In this document: positions 28,882-38,197 of the stretch, piece after piece
Layout of the letters: every line of letters begins with the position of its first letter
Numbering within the stretch: the stretch's first letter is position 1
Source of the DNA: Methylophilaceae bacterium
Lineage (GTDB): Bacteria; Pseudomonadota; Gammaproteobacteria; Burkholderiales; Methylophilaceae
DNA length: 64,000 nt
Direction: 5' to 3'
Assembly (NCBI GenBank): GCA_016778465.1
Contig: JADHPM010000005.1
Location: forward strand, 17,762-81,761
Position numbers and translations under genes: made by a program
Notes under the pieces: model-generated
Told to the model about the DNA's origin: nothing
The model's database searches: none
What the model saw: only the letters and a program-made list of their open reading frames with translations

Positions 28882-28904
28882 TTTAACTCTATGCCTAAGT
28901 TAAA
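28882..28904. promoter_or_regulatory. Inverted repeat upstream of dusB-fis
   Basis: TTTAACT (28882-28888) and AGTTAAA (28898-28904) form a 7-base inverted repeat with a 9-base loop, about 40 bases before the dusB ATG. There is no T-run, so it is more likely an operator or mRNA leader hairpin than a terminator. Confidence 0.35.
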
Positions 28905-28944
28905 ATTGATTATAAAATAGGCAATTTCCACGCAAGCTTATACT

Positions 28945-29964
28945 ATGAAGGTCGGTGATTTAAGTATTAAAAACAATCTTTTTCTTGCTCCGATGGCTGG
29001 TGTCACGGACAGGCCGTTCCGAATGTTATGCAAAAAATTAGGTGCCGGAGTTGCTGTAAGTGAAATGGTGACATCAAATTCCCTTTTGTATGGAAGTGAG
29101 AAGACTATTCAGCGTGCAAACCATGAGGGTGAAGTAGATCCAATTTCGGTTCAGATTGCTGGGGCTGACCCCAAGATGATGGGAGATGCCGCCCGATACA
29201 ATCAAGATAGGGGGGCCCAAATTATAGATATTAATATGGGTTGTCCAGCAAAAAAGATTTGTAATGTTATGGCTGGGTCAGCACTACTCAAACATGAAAA
29301 ACTTGTAGAGGAAATTTTAAATTCCGTAGTCTCGTCAGTCACTATTCCTGTAACCCTGAAAATAAGAACTGGCTGGGATAGAGAAAATAAAAATGCAATC
29401 AAAATTGCAAAAATTGCAGAAAACTCAGGAATAAAAGCTTTAGCAATTCATGGACGAACCCGGGCCTGTTTGTATCATGGGCATGCTGAATATGACACTA
29501 TCGCAGAGGTGAAACAAAATATAAAAATACCTGTTATTGCTAATGGCGATATTACCACGCCACAAAAAGCAAAATTTGTACTCAATTATACAAAAGCAGA
29601 TGGCATAATGATTGGAAGAGCGGCACAAGGTCGACCTTGGATTTTTCGTGAAATTGACTTTTATCTTAAAAATAATAAAGAGCTTGAGCTGCCAACCATT
29701 CAGGAAATTCAAGACACCACAATCGAGCATGTGAATGATCTTTATAATTTTTATGGGGAATTAAAAGGGGTAAGAATTGCCCGTAAACATATTTCGTGGT
29801 ACACAAAAGGTTTAAAAAACTCTGCTCAATTCCGCTTTAATATGAATCAAATTGAAGATGTAAGAAAACAACAGACGGCGATTAATGACTATTTTGAGCA
29901 ATTAAAGGTGAGTGGAAAATTCATCCCATACGATACTGAAAGTAAAGAACCTCTTGTAGCTTAA
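28945..29964 (+). CDS. dusB: tRNA-dihydrouridine synthase B
   Basis: FMN enzyme reducing uridine in the tRNA D-loop. 339 residues with the DUS signature: LAPMAGVTDRPFRMLCKKLG, QIAGADPKMMGDAAR, the active-site Cys in DINMGCPAKKICNVMAGSAL, HGRTRACLYHGHA, VIANGDI and GIMIGRAAQGRPW. The dusB-fis pairing is the classical proteobacterial arrangement and makes DusB rather than DusA/C likely. Its stop overlaps the fis ATG by one base. Confidence 0.95.
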   Translation: MKVGDLSIKNNLFLAPMAGVTDRPFRMLCKKLGAGVAVSEMVTSNSLLYGSEKTIQRANHEGEVDPISVQIAGADPKMMGDAARYNQDRGAQIIDINMGCPAKKICNVMAGSALLKHEKLVEEILNSVVSSVTIPVTLKIRTGWDRENKNAIKIAKIAENSGIKALAIHGRTRACLYHGHAEYDTIAEVKQNIKIPVIANGDITTPQKAKFVLNYTKADGIMIGRAAQGRPWIFREIDFYLKNNKELELPTIQEIQDTTIEHVNDLYNFYGELKGVRIARKHISWYTKGLKNSAQFRFNMNQIEDVRKQQTAINDYFEQLKVSGKFIPYDTESKEPLVA

Positions 29965-30200
29965 TGATTAATAATAAATTATCAGATGATATCGATTCAA
30001 TTCTAGACCAATACTTCAAAGATCTTGCGGGGCAAAATCCAGGTAATCTTTATAACCTAATGCTTACAACGGTAGAAAAACCTCTTTTACTTTATGTGAT
30101 GAATCATGCTGAGGGTAACCAAAGTAAAGCAGCAGAAATTCTGGGTTTAAACAGAAATACATTAAGAAAAAAATTAAAAATACATAACATTGATATCTAA
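29964..30200 (+). CDS. fis: DNA-binding protein Fis
   Basis: Small nucleoid-associated protein, 78 residues, shorter than the 98 of E. coli and typical of Betaproteobacteria. The C-terminal helix-turn-helix is clear (GNQSKAAEILGLNRNTLRKKLK). The N-terminal beta-hairpin arm seen in E. coli is largely absent. The start overlaps the dusB stop (TAATG), and purH starts immediately after. Confidence 0.95.
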   Translation: MINNKLSDDIDSILDQYFKDLAGQNPGNLYNLMLTTVEKPLLLYVMNHAEGNQSKAAEILGLNRNTLRKKLKIHNIDI

Positions 30201-31748
30201 ATGAACAGAATAAAAAGAGCATTAATCAGCGTTTCAAATAAAGAAAAAATTCTTGATTTGGCTAAAAACCTCAGTAGGCATGGGGTAGAAATTATTTCCA
30301 CAGGAGGTTCAGCAAAACTACTTAAGGACAATAAAATTGATGTCATTGAGGTCTCGGAATATACTAATTTTCCAGAGATGCTAGATGGCAGAGTTAAAAC
30401 CTTACATCCAAAAGTTCACGGGGGTATTCTTGCCAACAGAAATCTTGAAACCCATTTAAAGACTTTAAAACAAAACAATATTAAAGAAATTGATTTAGTT
30501 GTTGTTAATTTATACCCTTTTCAACAAACCATACAAAAACAAGATTGTAGTCTAGAGGAGGCAATAGAAAATATTGATATAGGTGGCCCAACAATGATAA
30601 GAGCTGCTGCTAAAAACTATCAATCCGTAAGCGTTTTAACAGATCCATTAGACTATAACAAATTTATAGAAGAAATCGATAACAATCAGGGCTCAATAGA
30701 CCTTGAGACTCGATTTTTACTGGCAAAAAAAGCATTTCTTCATACTGCCCAGTATGATGCAACAATAAGTAATTACCTAAATAAAAGTGAAGACACTTTG
30801 CCAAAAAATTTAATGCAAGTATTAGAAAAGAATATGGATATGCGTTATGGAGAAAATCCACATCAAGAAGCTGCCTTCTATAAAGATAGTGATTTTATGC
30901 CTGGCTCATTATCAAACTTCATTCAATTACAAGGAAAAGATCTTTCATTTAATAACTTAAATGATTCAGATAATGCATGGGAGTGTGTGAAAAGTTTCAA
31001 GGAACCTAGTTGTGTAATTGTTAAACATGCAAATCCTTGCGGTGCCTGCTCGGCTTCCAATGCAAGTGATGCTTATACAGGTGCATATCTCACGGATCCC
31101 ACATCAGCGTTTGGAGGAATTATCGCTTTCAATATTGAACTGGATGCCAAAGTAACATCACTCATCGTGAAGCAATTTGCGGAGGTAATTATTGCTCCAA
31201 ACTTTAGCTCAGAAGCATTGGAAATTTTTAAAACCAAACCAAATATTAGGTTATTAAAAGTACCACTAGAGCACTCTGATGGCCAATTAGATTATAAAAA
31301 AATTGGCGGTGGATGGTTGGTTCAAACTGCTGATAACCACGTGATTGATATCGAAAAATGTGAGGTAGTAACAAAATTAAAACCTAACCAAAAAGATCTT
31401 TTAGATTTAAAATTTGCTTGGCAAGTTGCTCAATATGTAAAATCAAATGCTATTGTTTTTTGCAGAAATAAAAAAACTTTAGGTATTGGTGCCGGGCAAA
31501 TGAGCCGAGTTGACAGCACAAGAATTGCGGCAATAAAGGCTGAAAATTCTGGGCTTAATTTACAAAATAGCGTTGTTGCATCTGATGCATTTTTTCCCTT
31601 TCGAGATGGTATTGATGTTTTAGCAAGCTATGGCGCTAAATACGTTATACAGCCCGGAGGAAGTATAAAAGATAATGAAGTTATTCAAGCTGCAGATGAG
31701 CTGGGTTTAGTCATGTTATTTACTAAAATCAGGCATTTTAAACACTAG
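30201..31748 (+). CDS. purH: Bifunctional AICAR formyltransferase / IMP cyclohydrolase
   Basis: Last two steps of IMP synthesis. 515 residues: N-terminal IMP cyclohydrolase (RALISVSNKEKILDLA, STGGSAKLLKD, LDGRVKTLHPKVHGGIL, NIDIGGPTMIRAAAKN) and C-terminal formyltransferase (MRYGENPHQEAAFY, CVIVKHANPCGAC, SAFGGIIAFN, GIGAGQMSRVDSTRIA, SDAFFPFRDGID). It directly follows fis and precedes purD by three bases. Confidence 0.98.
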   Translation: MNRIKRALISVSNKEKILDLAKNLSRHGVEIISTGGSAKLLKDNKIDVIEVSEYTNFPEMLDGRVKTLHPKVHGGILANRNLETHLKTLKQNNIKEIDLVVVNLYPFQQTIQKQDCSLEEAIENIDIGGPTMIRAAAKNYQSVSVLTDPLDYNKFIEEIDNNQGSIDLETRFLLAKKAFLHTAQYDATISNYLNKSEDTLPKNLMQVLEKNMDMRYGENPHQEAAFYKDSDFMPGSLSNFIQLQGKDLSFNNLNDSDNAWECVKSFKEPSCVIVKHANPCGACSASNASDAYTGAYLTDPTSAFGGIIAFNIELDAKVTSLIVKQFAEVIIAPNFSSEALEIFKTKPNIRLLKVPLEHSDGQLDYKKIGGGWLVQTADNHVIDIEKCEVVTKLKPNQKDLLDLKFAWQVAQYVKSNAIVFCRNKKTLGIGAGQMSRVDSTRIAAIKAENSGLNLQNSVVASDAFFPFRDGIDVLASYGAKYVIQPGGSIKDNEVIQAADELGLVMLFTKIRHFKH

Positions 31749-31751
31749 TCT

Positions 31752-33026
31752 ATGAAGATTCTAATTATTGGAAGTGGTGGCCGCGAACATGCTCTTGCTT
31801 GGAAAATTTCACAAAGTAAAAATGTTAAAAAAGTTTATGTTGCACCTGGAAATGGCGGGACAGCTGATGGGAATTCGCTTATCGAAAACATTGATTTAAC
31901 CAGAAATTCAGACCTAATTGAGTTCGCAAAACAAAATAATGTATCACTCACAGTTGTTGGTCCTGAAATTCCTCTTTCTAATGGTATTGTTGATGACTTT
32001 AAGAAAAACAACTTAAAAATTTTTGGGCCAACTAAAGCTGCTGCTCAGTTAGAGAGCTCTAAAGATTTTGCAAAAGAGTTTATGTATCGACATAAAATTC
32101 CTACAGCTGATTATAAGACGTTTAATAATTTGGCGGAAGCTAAGGCATATGTAAAAAAACGAGGGACTCCAATTGTAATTAAAGCTGATGGCTTGGCCGC
32201 AGGTAAAGGAGTAATCATCGCTAAAAATCATACTGAGGCCATGGAGGCCCTTGAAATGATGCTAATTGATAACGTATTTGGAGAATCAGGAGCCAGGGTT
32301 GTAATTGAGGATTATCTTGAGGGTGAGGAAGCTAGCTTTATTGTTATCAGTGACGGTGACTCAATACTCCCGCTAGCCTCAAGCCAGGACCATAAGAGAT
32401 TACTTGATAATGATTTGGGGCCTAATACTGGAGGTATGGGAGCATATTCACCTGCGCCTATTGTGTCGAAAGAGCTTCATAAAAAAATAATGGCGCAAAT
32501 AATTGAGCCGACTATCAAGGGTATGAAATCAGACGGTATTCGATTTAGCGGCTTTCTATACGCTGGCCTGATGATAGATAAAGATACAAATCTCAAAACA
32601 CTTGAATTTAACTGCCGAATGGGCGACCCAGAAACACAACCAATACTTTTTCGCTTGAAAAGTGATTTGCTTCCGATACTTTTCAGCGCAACTGATAATA
32701 CGCTCCACTCATGTCATATTGAATGGGAAGATGTTTCATCTATTACAGTTGTTATGGCAGCTAAAAATTATCCCAATGAACCTAAATTAGGTGATGTTAT
32801 TGATGGCTTAGATTCAGATGAAATTTCAGCGGATAAATTTATTTTTCATGCTGGTACTTCCTTTGAAAAAGGTAAGATCAAAACGGCTGGAGGCAGAGTG
32901 TTGGGAGTTACTGCAAAAGCAATAAGTCTTAAAGAGGCAAAAGAAAAAGTATATGAACTTGTCAAAACAATAAAATTTGATGGGGCGCAGTACCGGAAAG
33001 ATATTTCTGATAAAGCATTAAAATAA
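31752..33026 (+). CDS. purD: Phosphoribosylamine-glycine ligase
   Basis: ATP-grasp enzyme of purine synthesis making GAR. 424 residues, complete: MKILIIGSGGREHALAWKI, TVVGPEIPLSNGIVDDF, FGPTKAAAQLESSKDFAKEFM, IVIKADGLAAGKGVIIA, SSQDHKRLLDNDLGPNTGGMGAYSPAP and FNCRMGDPETQPIL. The purH-purD pair is standard; tsaC follows four bases after the stop. Confidence 0.98.
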   Translation: MKILIIGSGGREHALAWKISQSKNVKKVYVAPGNGGTADGNSLIENIDLTRNSDLIEFAKQNNVSLTVVGPEIPLSNGIVDDFKKNNLKIFGPTKAAAQLESSKDFAKEFMYRHKIPTADYKTFNNLAEAKAYVKKRGTPIVIKADGLAAGKGVIIAKNHTEAMEALEMMLIDNVFGESGARVVIEDYLEGEEASFIVISDGDSILPLASSQDHKRLLDNDLGPNTGGMGAYSPAPIVSKELHKKIMAQIIEPTIKGMKSDGIRFSGFLYAGLMIDKDTNLKTLEFNCRMGDPETQPILFRLKSDLLPILFSATDNTLHSCHIEWEDVSSITVVMAAKNYPNEPKLGDVIDGLDSDEISADKFIFHAGTSFEKGKIKTAGGRVLGVTAKAISLKEAKEKVYELVKTIKFDGAQYRKDISDKALK

Positions 33027-33030
33027 ATTT

Positions 33031-33573
33031 ATGAGAAATCATAGACTCAAAAGATATATTATTAACGGCAATATTATTCTTTATCCTACCGAATCATGTT
33101 TTGGAATTGGCTGCGATCCTTCAAATTTTTTTTCTATACAGAAAATCAAGAAAATAAAAAAAAGAAATCTAAAAAAAAATTTTCTTCTTATCGGTTCAAA
33201 TATGCAAGAATTTAAAAAATACATTATAGAAATAAAAAATAAAGATTTAAAAGAGCTGTATTCAAAATGGCCAGGACCCCATACATGGGTCGTTGATGCA
33301 AAAAAAAATACTTCGCCTTGGTTATCAAGTAGCCAAAAAAAAATAGCCATAAGAATTCCCAGTTTTTCACTTTGTCATAAATTGACCAAAGGTATTGGTA
33401 TGGCTCTAATCTCAACAAGTGCCAATGAGAGTGGTAAACGTTCAATTAAAAATTATAGGCAAGCATGTCGTTTTGGAAACGGGAGAGTTAAGATTATAAA
33501 AGGTGTGATAGGTGGTATGAAAAAACCATCAACAATTCAGGACTTTACTTCAAAACAAATATTAAGGAAATAA
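33031..33573 (+). CDS. tsaC: Threonylcarbamoyl-AMP synthase (TsaC/YrdC type)
   Basis: Makes threonylcarbamoyl-AMP for t6A modification. 180 residues, the short YrdC domain without the Sua5 extension. Key stretches are ILYPTESCFGIGCDPSN, KKRNLKKNFLLIGS, WPGPHTWVVDAKKN, KIAIRIPSF and ALISTSANESGKRSIKN. Fits with tsaB at 9 kb. Its stop overlaps the hemF ATG by one base. Confidence 0.93.
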   Translation: MRNHRLKRYIINGNIILYPTESCFGIGCDPSNFFSIQKIKKIKKRNLKKNFLLIGSNMQEFKKYIIEIKNKDLKELYSKWPGPHTWVVDAKKNTSPWLSSSQKKIAIRIPSFSLCHKLTKGIGMALISTSANESGKRSIKNYRQACRFGNGRVKIIKGVIGGMKKPSTIQDFTSKQILRK

Positions 33574-34481
33574 TGACTTACAACAAAAAAATACAACAAG
33601 TTAGAAGTTTCCTTGTAAATTTACAAAATGAAATTGTCCATGCAATAGAAATTGTTGATAAGAATAATTTTCTTAACGATTCTTGGCAAAGGCAAGAAGG
33701 TGGTGGCGGAACGACCTGTATTTTAGAGAATGGGAAAATTTTTGAAAGAGCTGGCGTTAGCTTTTCGCATGTAAAAGGGGCAAAATTGCCTCGTTCTGCA
33801 ACACAATTGAGGCCAGAACTTGAAAATCGTCAATGGGAGGCATTAGGAGTCTCTTTAGTTTTTCATCCACATAATCCTTTTGTACCAACTGTTCACATGA
33901 ACGTGAGATTTTTTATTGCGTCAAAAGCTGAAAAGGAAGATATTTGGTGGTTTGGTGGCGGCATAGACTTGACCCCCTATTATCCATTTAAAGAAGATGT
34001 TATTCATTTTCACCAGACCTTAAAAAATACCCTAACCCCATTTGGAAGTGAACTTTACCAAACGTTTAAAAATCAATGTGATGATTACTTTTTTTTAAAA
34101 CATCGCAATGAGCCAAGGGGCGTCGGAGGAATTTTTTATGATGATTTTTCAGAGAAAGATTTCGAATTTTCATTTAAATTAACACAAGCCGTAGGTAAAA
34201 ACTTACTTAACGCCTATTTACCGATTGTTCAAAAAAGAAAAGATACGAATTTTACTGTGCAACAAAAAGATTTTCAGTTGTACCGAAGGAGTCGCTATGT
34301 GGAATTTAATCTACTTCAAGACAGGGGTACATTGTTTGGTATTCAATCAAAAGGCAGGGTTGAATCAATATTAATGTCCATGCCACCTTTAGTAAAATGG
34401 TCTTATGATTGGTCACCTCAAAAAAATAGTCCGGAATCAGATCTTTATGAAAATTTTTTAATCAAAAAAGATTGGGTATAA
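33573..34481 (+). CDS. hemF: Oxygen-dependent coproporphyrinogen-III oxidase
   Basis: Converts coproporphyrinogen III to protoporphyrinogen IX with oxygen. 302 residues with the family blocks WQRQEGGGGTTCILENGKIFE, GVSFSHVKGAKLP, HPHNPFVPTVHMNVRFF, WWFGGGIDLTPYYPF, EPRGVGGIFYDDF, YVEFNLLQDRGTLFG and SMPPLVKWSYDW. Its presence fits an aerobic lifestyle alongside the oxidase operon. Confidence 0.98.
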   Translation: MTYNKKIQQVRSFLVNLQNEIVHAIEIVDKNNFLNDSWQRQEGGGGTTCILENGKIFERAGVSFSHVKGAKLPRSATQLRPELENRQWEALGVSLVFHPHNPFVPTVHMNVRFFIASKAEKEDIWWFGGGIDLTPYYPFKEDVIHFHQTLKNTLTPFGSELYQTFKNQCDDYFFLKHRNEPRGVGGIFYDDFSEKDFEFSFKLTQAVGKNLLNAYLPIVQKRKDTNFTVQQKDFQLYRRSRYVEFNLLQDRGTLFGIQSKGRVESILMSMPPLVKWSYDWSPQKNSPESDLYENFLIKKDWV

Positions 34482-34482
34482 T
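34477..34482 (+). promoter_or_regulatory. Candidate -10 box eight bases before the permease start
   Basis: TATAAT at 34477-34482 overlaps the hemF stop codon and lies eight bases before the permease ATG at 34491; no Shine-Dalgarno is present in between. It would give a leader of only about two bases. There is no good -35 box. Confidence 0.3.
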
Positions 34483-34490
34483 TCTTAAAA

Positions 34491-35885
34491 ATGTTCAAGG
34501 ATCTTTTTAGAAAAAAAATTGCCATTGTTGAGAACAACAAGGATCTTCATCGCTGCTTAAGCGCATTTGATCTAGTTATGCTCGGTATAGGCTGCATAAT
34601 AGGGACTGGTATTTTTGTACTCACAGGAATTGTTGCTGCAAATCAAGCCGGGCCTGGAGTAATATTTTCATTTCTTATTGCTGGTTTTGCTTGTGCCTTT
34701 GCCGCCCTATCCTATGCAGAGCTGGCTTCCTCAATTGGAGGATGTGGCAGTGCTTATGGATATAGCTATGTTGCATTTGGCGAATTTATTGCATGGATGG
34801 TGGGCTGGATTCTTCTCCTAGAGTATGGCATTGCTATTGCAGCTGTAGCAAATGGTTGGTCTGGATATTTCAATAATGCTCTCATAGCAGTTGGTTTAGG
34901 TTTGCCTGATTTTCTAACAAGACCTCCGGCGCAAGATGGGATTATTAATTTACCCGCTTCCTTGATAATCTTAATGATCATGGGGCTTTTAATATTGGGA
35001 GTAAAGCAAAGTGCAAAATTTAATGCAGCAATGGTTTTTTTAAAAGTCGCCGCTATTGCAATCTTTATATTAATTGCTCTTTTTCATGTAAATCCTATTA
35101 ATTGGTCGCCTTTTCTGCCATATGGTTGGTTTGATACGCTACCCTCAGGAAAAACTGTGGGTGTGCTTGCTGGAGCGTCAATAGTTTTTTTTGCTTATAT
35201 TGGTTTTGATGCAGTCTCAACAGCTGCAGAAGAAGCAATTAATCCTCAAAGAGATTTACCGATAGGAATCATAGGCTCTCTTATTTTTTGCACGTTAATC
35301 TATATTTCTGTTTCAGCGTTACTTACAGGTATGCTTCCTTATACAAATTTAAACGTATCATCACCAGTAGCATTTGCTCTTCAAAAGATAGGACTTAATA
35401 GTGCATCCGCAATTGTTGCTACCGGTGTAATTGCAGGATTAACAACGGTTATGTTAGTTCTTTATTACGCACTTACTCGAATTATTTTGGCAATGAGTCG
35501 TGATGGTTTGCTTCCAATAAAACTAAGCAACATAAACCCGAGAACAAGAACACCAATAAAATTAATTATCATTTGTGGGCTAGTAATGTCTCTTATTGCA
35601 GGCTTTGTATCCTTGGGAACGCTTGCTGAAATCGTAAATATTGGTACCCTTTCAGCATTCACTGTTGTATGTTTTGGGGTAATAGCACTCCGCAATCATG
35701 GAAAAAAGAATAGTCTAACTTTTAGAAATAAATGGCACCCATTGGTTCCGCTTATGGGCATCTCCGCCTGTATTTTACTAATGACTTTTTTACCCCTAGC
35801 TACATGGGTGAGATTTTTTTCGTGGTTATTAGTAGGAATTTTAATTTACTTTATTTACTCATATAAAAACAGTAAATTAAATTAA
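34491..35885 (+). CDS. APC-superfamily amino acid permease (CAT/YfnA-like)
   Basis: Integral membrane transporter of 464 residues with about twelve helices. The first helix contains the APC substrate/ion motif GIGCIIGTGIFVLTG; later blocks are AFAALSYAELASSIGGCGSAYGYSYVAFGE, VVFFAYIGFDAVSTAAEEAINPQRDLPIGI and LAMSRDGLLPIKLSNINPRTRTPI. This fits the cationic amino acid transporter branch; the actual substrate cannot be read. Its stop interlocks with that of the convergent cytochrome gene in TTAA. Confidence 0.92.
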   Translation: MFKDLFRKKIAIVENNKDLHRCLSAFDLVMLGIGCIIGTGIFVLTGIVAANQAGPGVIFSFLIAGFACAFAALSYAELASSIGGCGSAYGYSYVAFGEFIAWMVGWILLLEYGIAIAAVANGWSGYFNNALIAVGLGLPDFLTRPPAQDGIINLPASLIILMIMGLLILGVKQSAKFNAAMVFLKVAAIAIFILIALFHVNPINWSPFLPYGWFDTLPSGKTVGVLAGASIVFFAYIGFDAVSTAAEEAINPQRDLPIGIIGSLIFCTLIYISVSALLTGMLPYTNLNVSSPVAFALQKIGLNSASAIVATGVIAGLTTVMLVLYYALTRIILAMSRDGLLPIKLSNINPRTRTPIKLIIICGLVMSLIAGFVSLGTLAEIVNIGTLSAFTVVCFGVIALRNHGKKNSLTFRNKWHPLVPLMGISACILLMTFLPLATWVRFFSWLLVGILIYFIYSYKNSKLN

Positions 35886-36187
35886 AGCTCTAGTATCCAA
35901 TCAACCATAACACCTATATCTTTATCAGAAAGATTTGGATAAGAGATCATAGGTACATTTCCCCAATTACCACTTCCGCCGTTTTTGATCTTTTCAATGA
36001 GCAATTGCCTCGCATCTTGATGTGAGTTGTATTTTTTCGAAACGTCCACAAATGATGGTCCCAAAACTTTTACTTTTACGCTGTGACAGGCAAAACAACC
36101 ATTTTTTTGAGAAAGATTTTTTGCTACTTCATTTGCTAAAGCCGTATTAAAAGTGAATAGAAAAACTATAAAAAATATTTTACGCAT
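35882..36187 (-). CDS. Class I c-type cytochrome (c551/c552-like)
   Basis: A 101-residue periplasmic electron carrier: signal peptide 1-18 (IFFIVFLFTFNTALA), haem site CFACH at about residues 32-36, and probable axial Met in NWGNVPMISYP near residue 79. It resembles the small c551-type donors of Betaproteobacteria and may shuttle electrons to the oxidase encoded at the start of the window; that link is inference. Nine bases separate it from the yyaL-like gene on its 5' side. Confidence 0.92.
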   Translation of the reverse strand: MRKIFFIVFLFTFNTALANEVAKNLSQKNGCFACHSVKVKVLGPSFVDVSKKYNSHQDARQLLIEKIKNGGSGNWGNVPMISYPNLSDKDIGVMVDWILEL

Positions 36188-36196
36188 TAAACAATC

Positions 36197-38197
36197 CTAA
36201 ATTTCTTTGAAAGATAGTATTTCTAAAAGTTCATCAATTTTTTTACATGGTGGATAACAAGTCTGATTTTCACAAACGTATGCACCCTTTTCTATAGTTA
36301 TATTTTGATCATTAAAGACTTTTCTAAACTGCTCTTTTGTATTAAAGGTGATTACTAAATGATCCAAGAACATATATTCGGGAATTTCTTTTAACCAAAT
36401 TTTAGTCGATTCTTTATCCCCATAGATAAATATTGTAGTTCTTTTACTTAAAAAATACTCATATGCCAACAGCATAGAGGGGTGAGAAAAGGGATTTTTT
36501 CTTACATGGCCATTAAGATGGTCAAGGGCCCTATATGCTTGATCGTTTAGTTTTGCTGAGCGACTGATTTGGGAGAGTTTTTGTAAAGCATTAATAGCAA
36601 CCGCATTCCCAGATGGCGTGGCATTATCTTCAGTAATTATTTCTCTATTGAATAAATTCTCATGCATGTGTTCTGTGAAGAAAAATGCCCCCTCGTTTGA
36701 CTGAAACTTTTCAATAAGTAATCCTCCAATATTGCAAGCGTATACATAATCCTCCTCTCTAAAATTAGCTTGCATAGATTCTATTAGCGCATCCAAAACA
36801 AAAGCATAGTCATCTAAATACCCATTTATTTTTTTATTTTTTTCATAAATACTAGTCAATTTGTTATCAGCAAACATGTACCTAAAAATAAAATCTAGGT
36901 TTTTTTGTCCTAAATTCACCCAATTTTCATCATTTAGAATTCTTCCCGAAAATATTAGAGCTTTACTCATAAGAGCATTCCAGGAAACTATCATTTTTTT
37001 ATCTATCTCGGGCTTGGTTTTACTCTTCCTGTGATCAGCTAGACGAATTTTATAATCATGAAATTTTTCAGATTCACTGTTTTCCTGTCTTATCAAATGC
37101 CATTTCTCACCTTCATAATTAGGCTCACCCTCCAGAAAGAAATACTTCCTTAACTCATTCAGTTCATGAGGGTGGAAAATTTCTTCTAGCTCTTTTGAGC
37201 TGAGATTATAATAAGCTCCCTCCTCTAAAACTCCGTCCAAATTTTTAGAATCTGCATCAATAGATGAAAAAAAATATCCATGAGAATCTGTCATGTCTTT
37301 TTTTAACCAATTAATTGTTTCAAAAATTTTTTGATAAAAAATATCATTTTTGGTGACAGCAAAACATTTGGTGAGTAACCCTACCATCTGTGCGCTGTTA
37401 TAAAGCATTTTTTCGTAATGTGGTATGGTCCATTTTTCGTCGACACAATATCGAAAAAAACCACCCTCAAGATGATCAAATAGCCCTGAATTTATAATTT
37501 TTTTAATCGAATCAAAAACTTTTGAATGGCTATTGGATTGGAAATTTTTTAAAATAAAATTAAAATTTGATTCGTTTGGAAACTTTGGAGCACCACCGAA
37601 ACCTCCATTTTTATGATCAAGATTTTTAATGAAGCTATCTCTGATCGAATGAATAAAATTTAAATTTATTAATTCTTCTTCATCTTTTTTTGGATTAAGT
37701 TGCACTAATAGCGATCTTATTTGATCGCTTTGTTTTTCTATGATTTGTTTTTCTGATTTGTAGAGCTCTGCAATACGTGGAAGAAGTTCGATCATTCCAG
37801 GTAGGTTATATTTGCTAAACTTTGGTAAAAACGTCGCAATATAGAAAGGTTCTTGATTGGGTGTCATAAAAACACTTAATGGCCATCCCCCGGGTCTTTG
37901 TGCAAAAATATAATGAGCTTTTTGGTAAATGTGATCGATATCAGGTCGCTCTTCTTTATCTAACTTTATACAAATAAAATCTTTATTCAAAAGCTTAGCG
38001 ACATCATCGTCCTCAAAGCACTCATGAGCCATAACATGGCACCAATGACAAGATGAGTAACCTATAGATAAAAATATAGGTTTATGTTCATGATTTGCCC
38101 TTTCAAAAGCGTTTTTGGTCCATGGTAGCCAATTAACAGGATTGTTTTGATGCTGTCTTAGATAAAGACTAGATTCTCTATGAAGTTCATTCGTCAC
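36197..38197 (-). CDS. Thioredoxin-domain protein of the YyaL/DUF255 family
   Basis: 666 residues. The N-terminal thioredoxin-like domain carries YSSCHWCHVMAHECFED (CxxC about residues 49-52) and LDKEERPDIDHIY. The remainder is an (alpha/alpha)6-barrel-like region with PKFPNESNFNF, GGFFRYCVDEKWTIPHYEKMLYNSAQM, SSIDADS and EDNATPSGNAVA, the last close to N-acyl-glucosamine epimerase-type barrels. The family is widespread (human SPATA20) but its activity is unsettled. It ends next to the mutarotase start. Confidence 0.93.
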   Translation of the reverse strand: MTNELHRESSLYLRQHQNNPVNWLPWTKNAFERANHEHKPIFLSIGYSSCHWCHVMAHECFEDDDVAKLLNKDFICIKLDKEERPDIDHIYQKAHYIFAQRPGGWPLSVFMTPNQEPFYIATFLPKFSKYNLPGMIELLPRIAELYKSEKQIIEKQSDQIRSLLVQLNPKKDEEELINLNFIHSIRDSFIKNLDHKNGGFGGAPKFPNESNFNFILKNFQSNSHSKVFDSIKKIINSGLFDHLEGGFFRYCVDEKWTIPHYEKMLYNSAQMVGLLTKCFAVTKNDIFYQKIFETINWLKKDMTDSHGYFFSSIDADSKNLDGVLEEGAYYNLSSKELEEIFHPHELNELRKYFFLEGEPNYEGEKWHLIRQENSESEKFHDYKIRLADHRKSKTKPEIDKKMIVSWNALMSKALIFSGRILNDENWVNLGQKNLDFIFRYMFADNKLTSIYEKNKKINGYLDDYAFVLDALIESMQANFREEDYVYACNIGGLLIEKFQSNEGAFFFTEHMHENLFNREIITEDNATPSGNAVAINALQKLSQISRSAKLNDQAYRALDHLNGHVRKNPFSHPSMLLAYEYFLSKRTTIFIYGDKESTKIWLKEIPEYMFLDHLVITFNTKEQFRKVFNDQNITIEKGAYVCENQTCYPPCKKIDELLEILSFKEI

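Noticed and set aside
28939..28947. TATACT touching the dusB ATG as a promoter
   Set aside because: A start seven bases later would fall inside the coding sequence; probably chance in AT-rich DNA.
29964..30200. Fis of 78 residues as a truncated gene
   Set aside because: Betaproteobacterial Fis proteins are commonly this short and the helix-turn-helix is complete.
33081..33445. Antisense frames over tsaC
   Set aside because: They are rich in Phe/Leu only because tsaC is lysine-rich; there is no start signal or family match.
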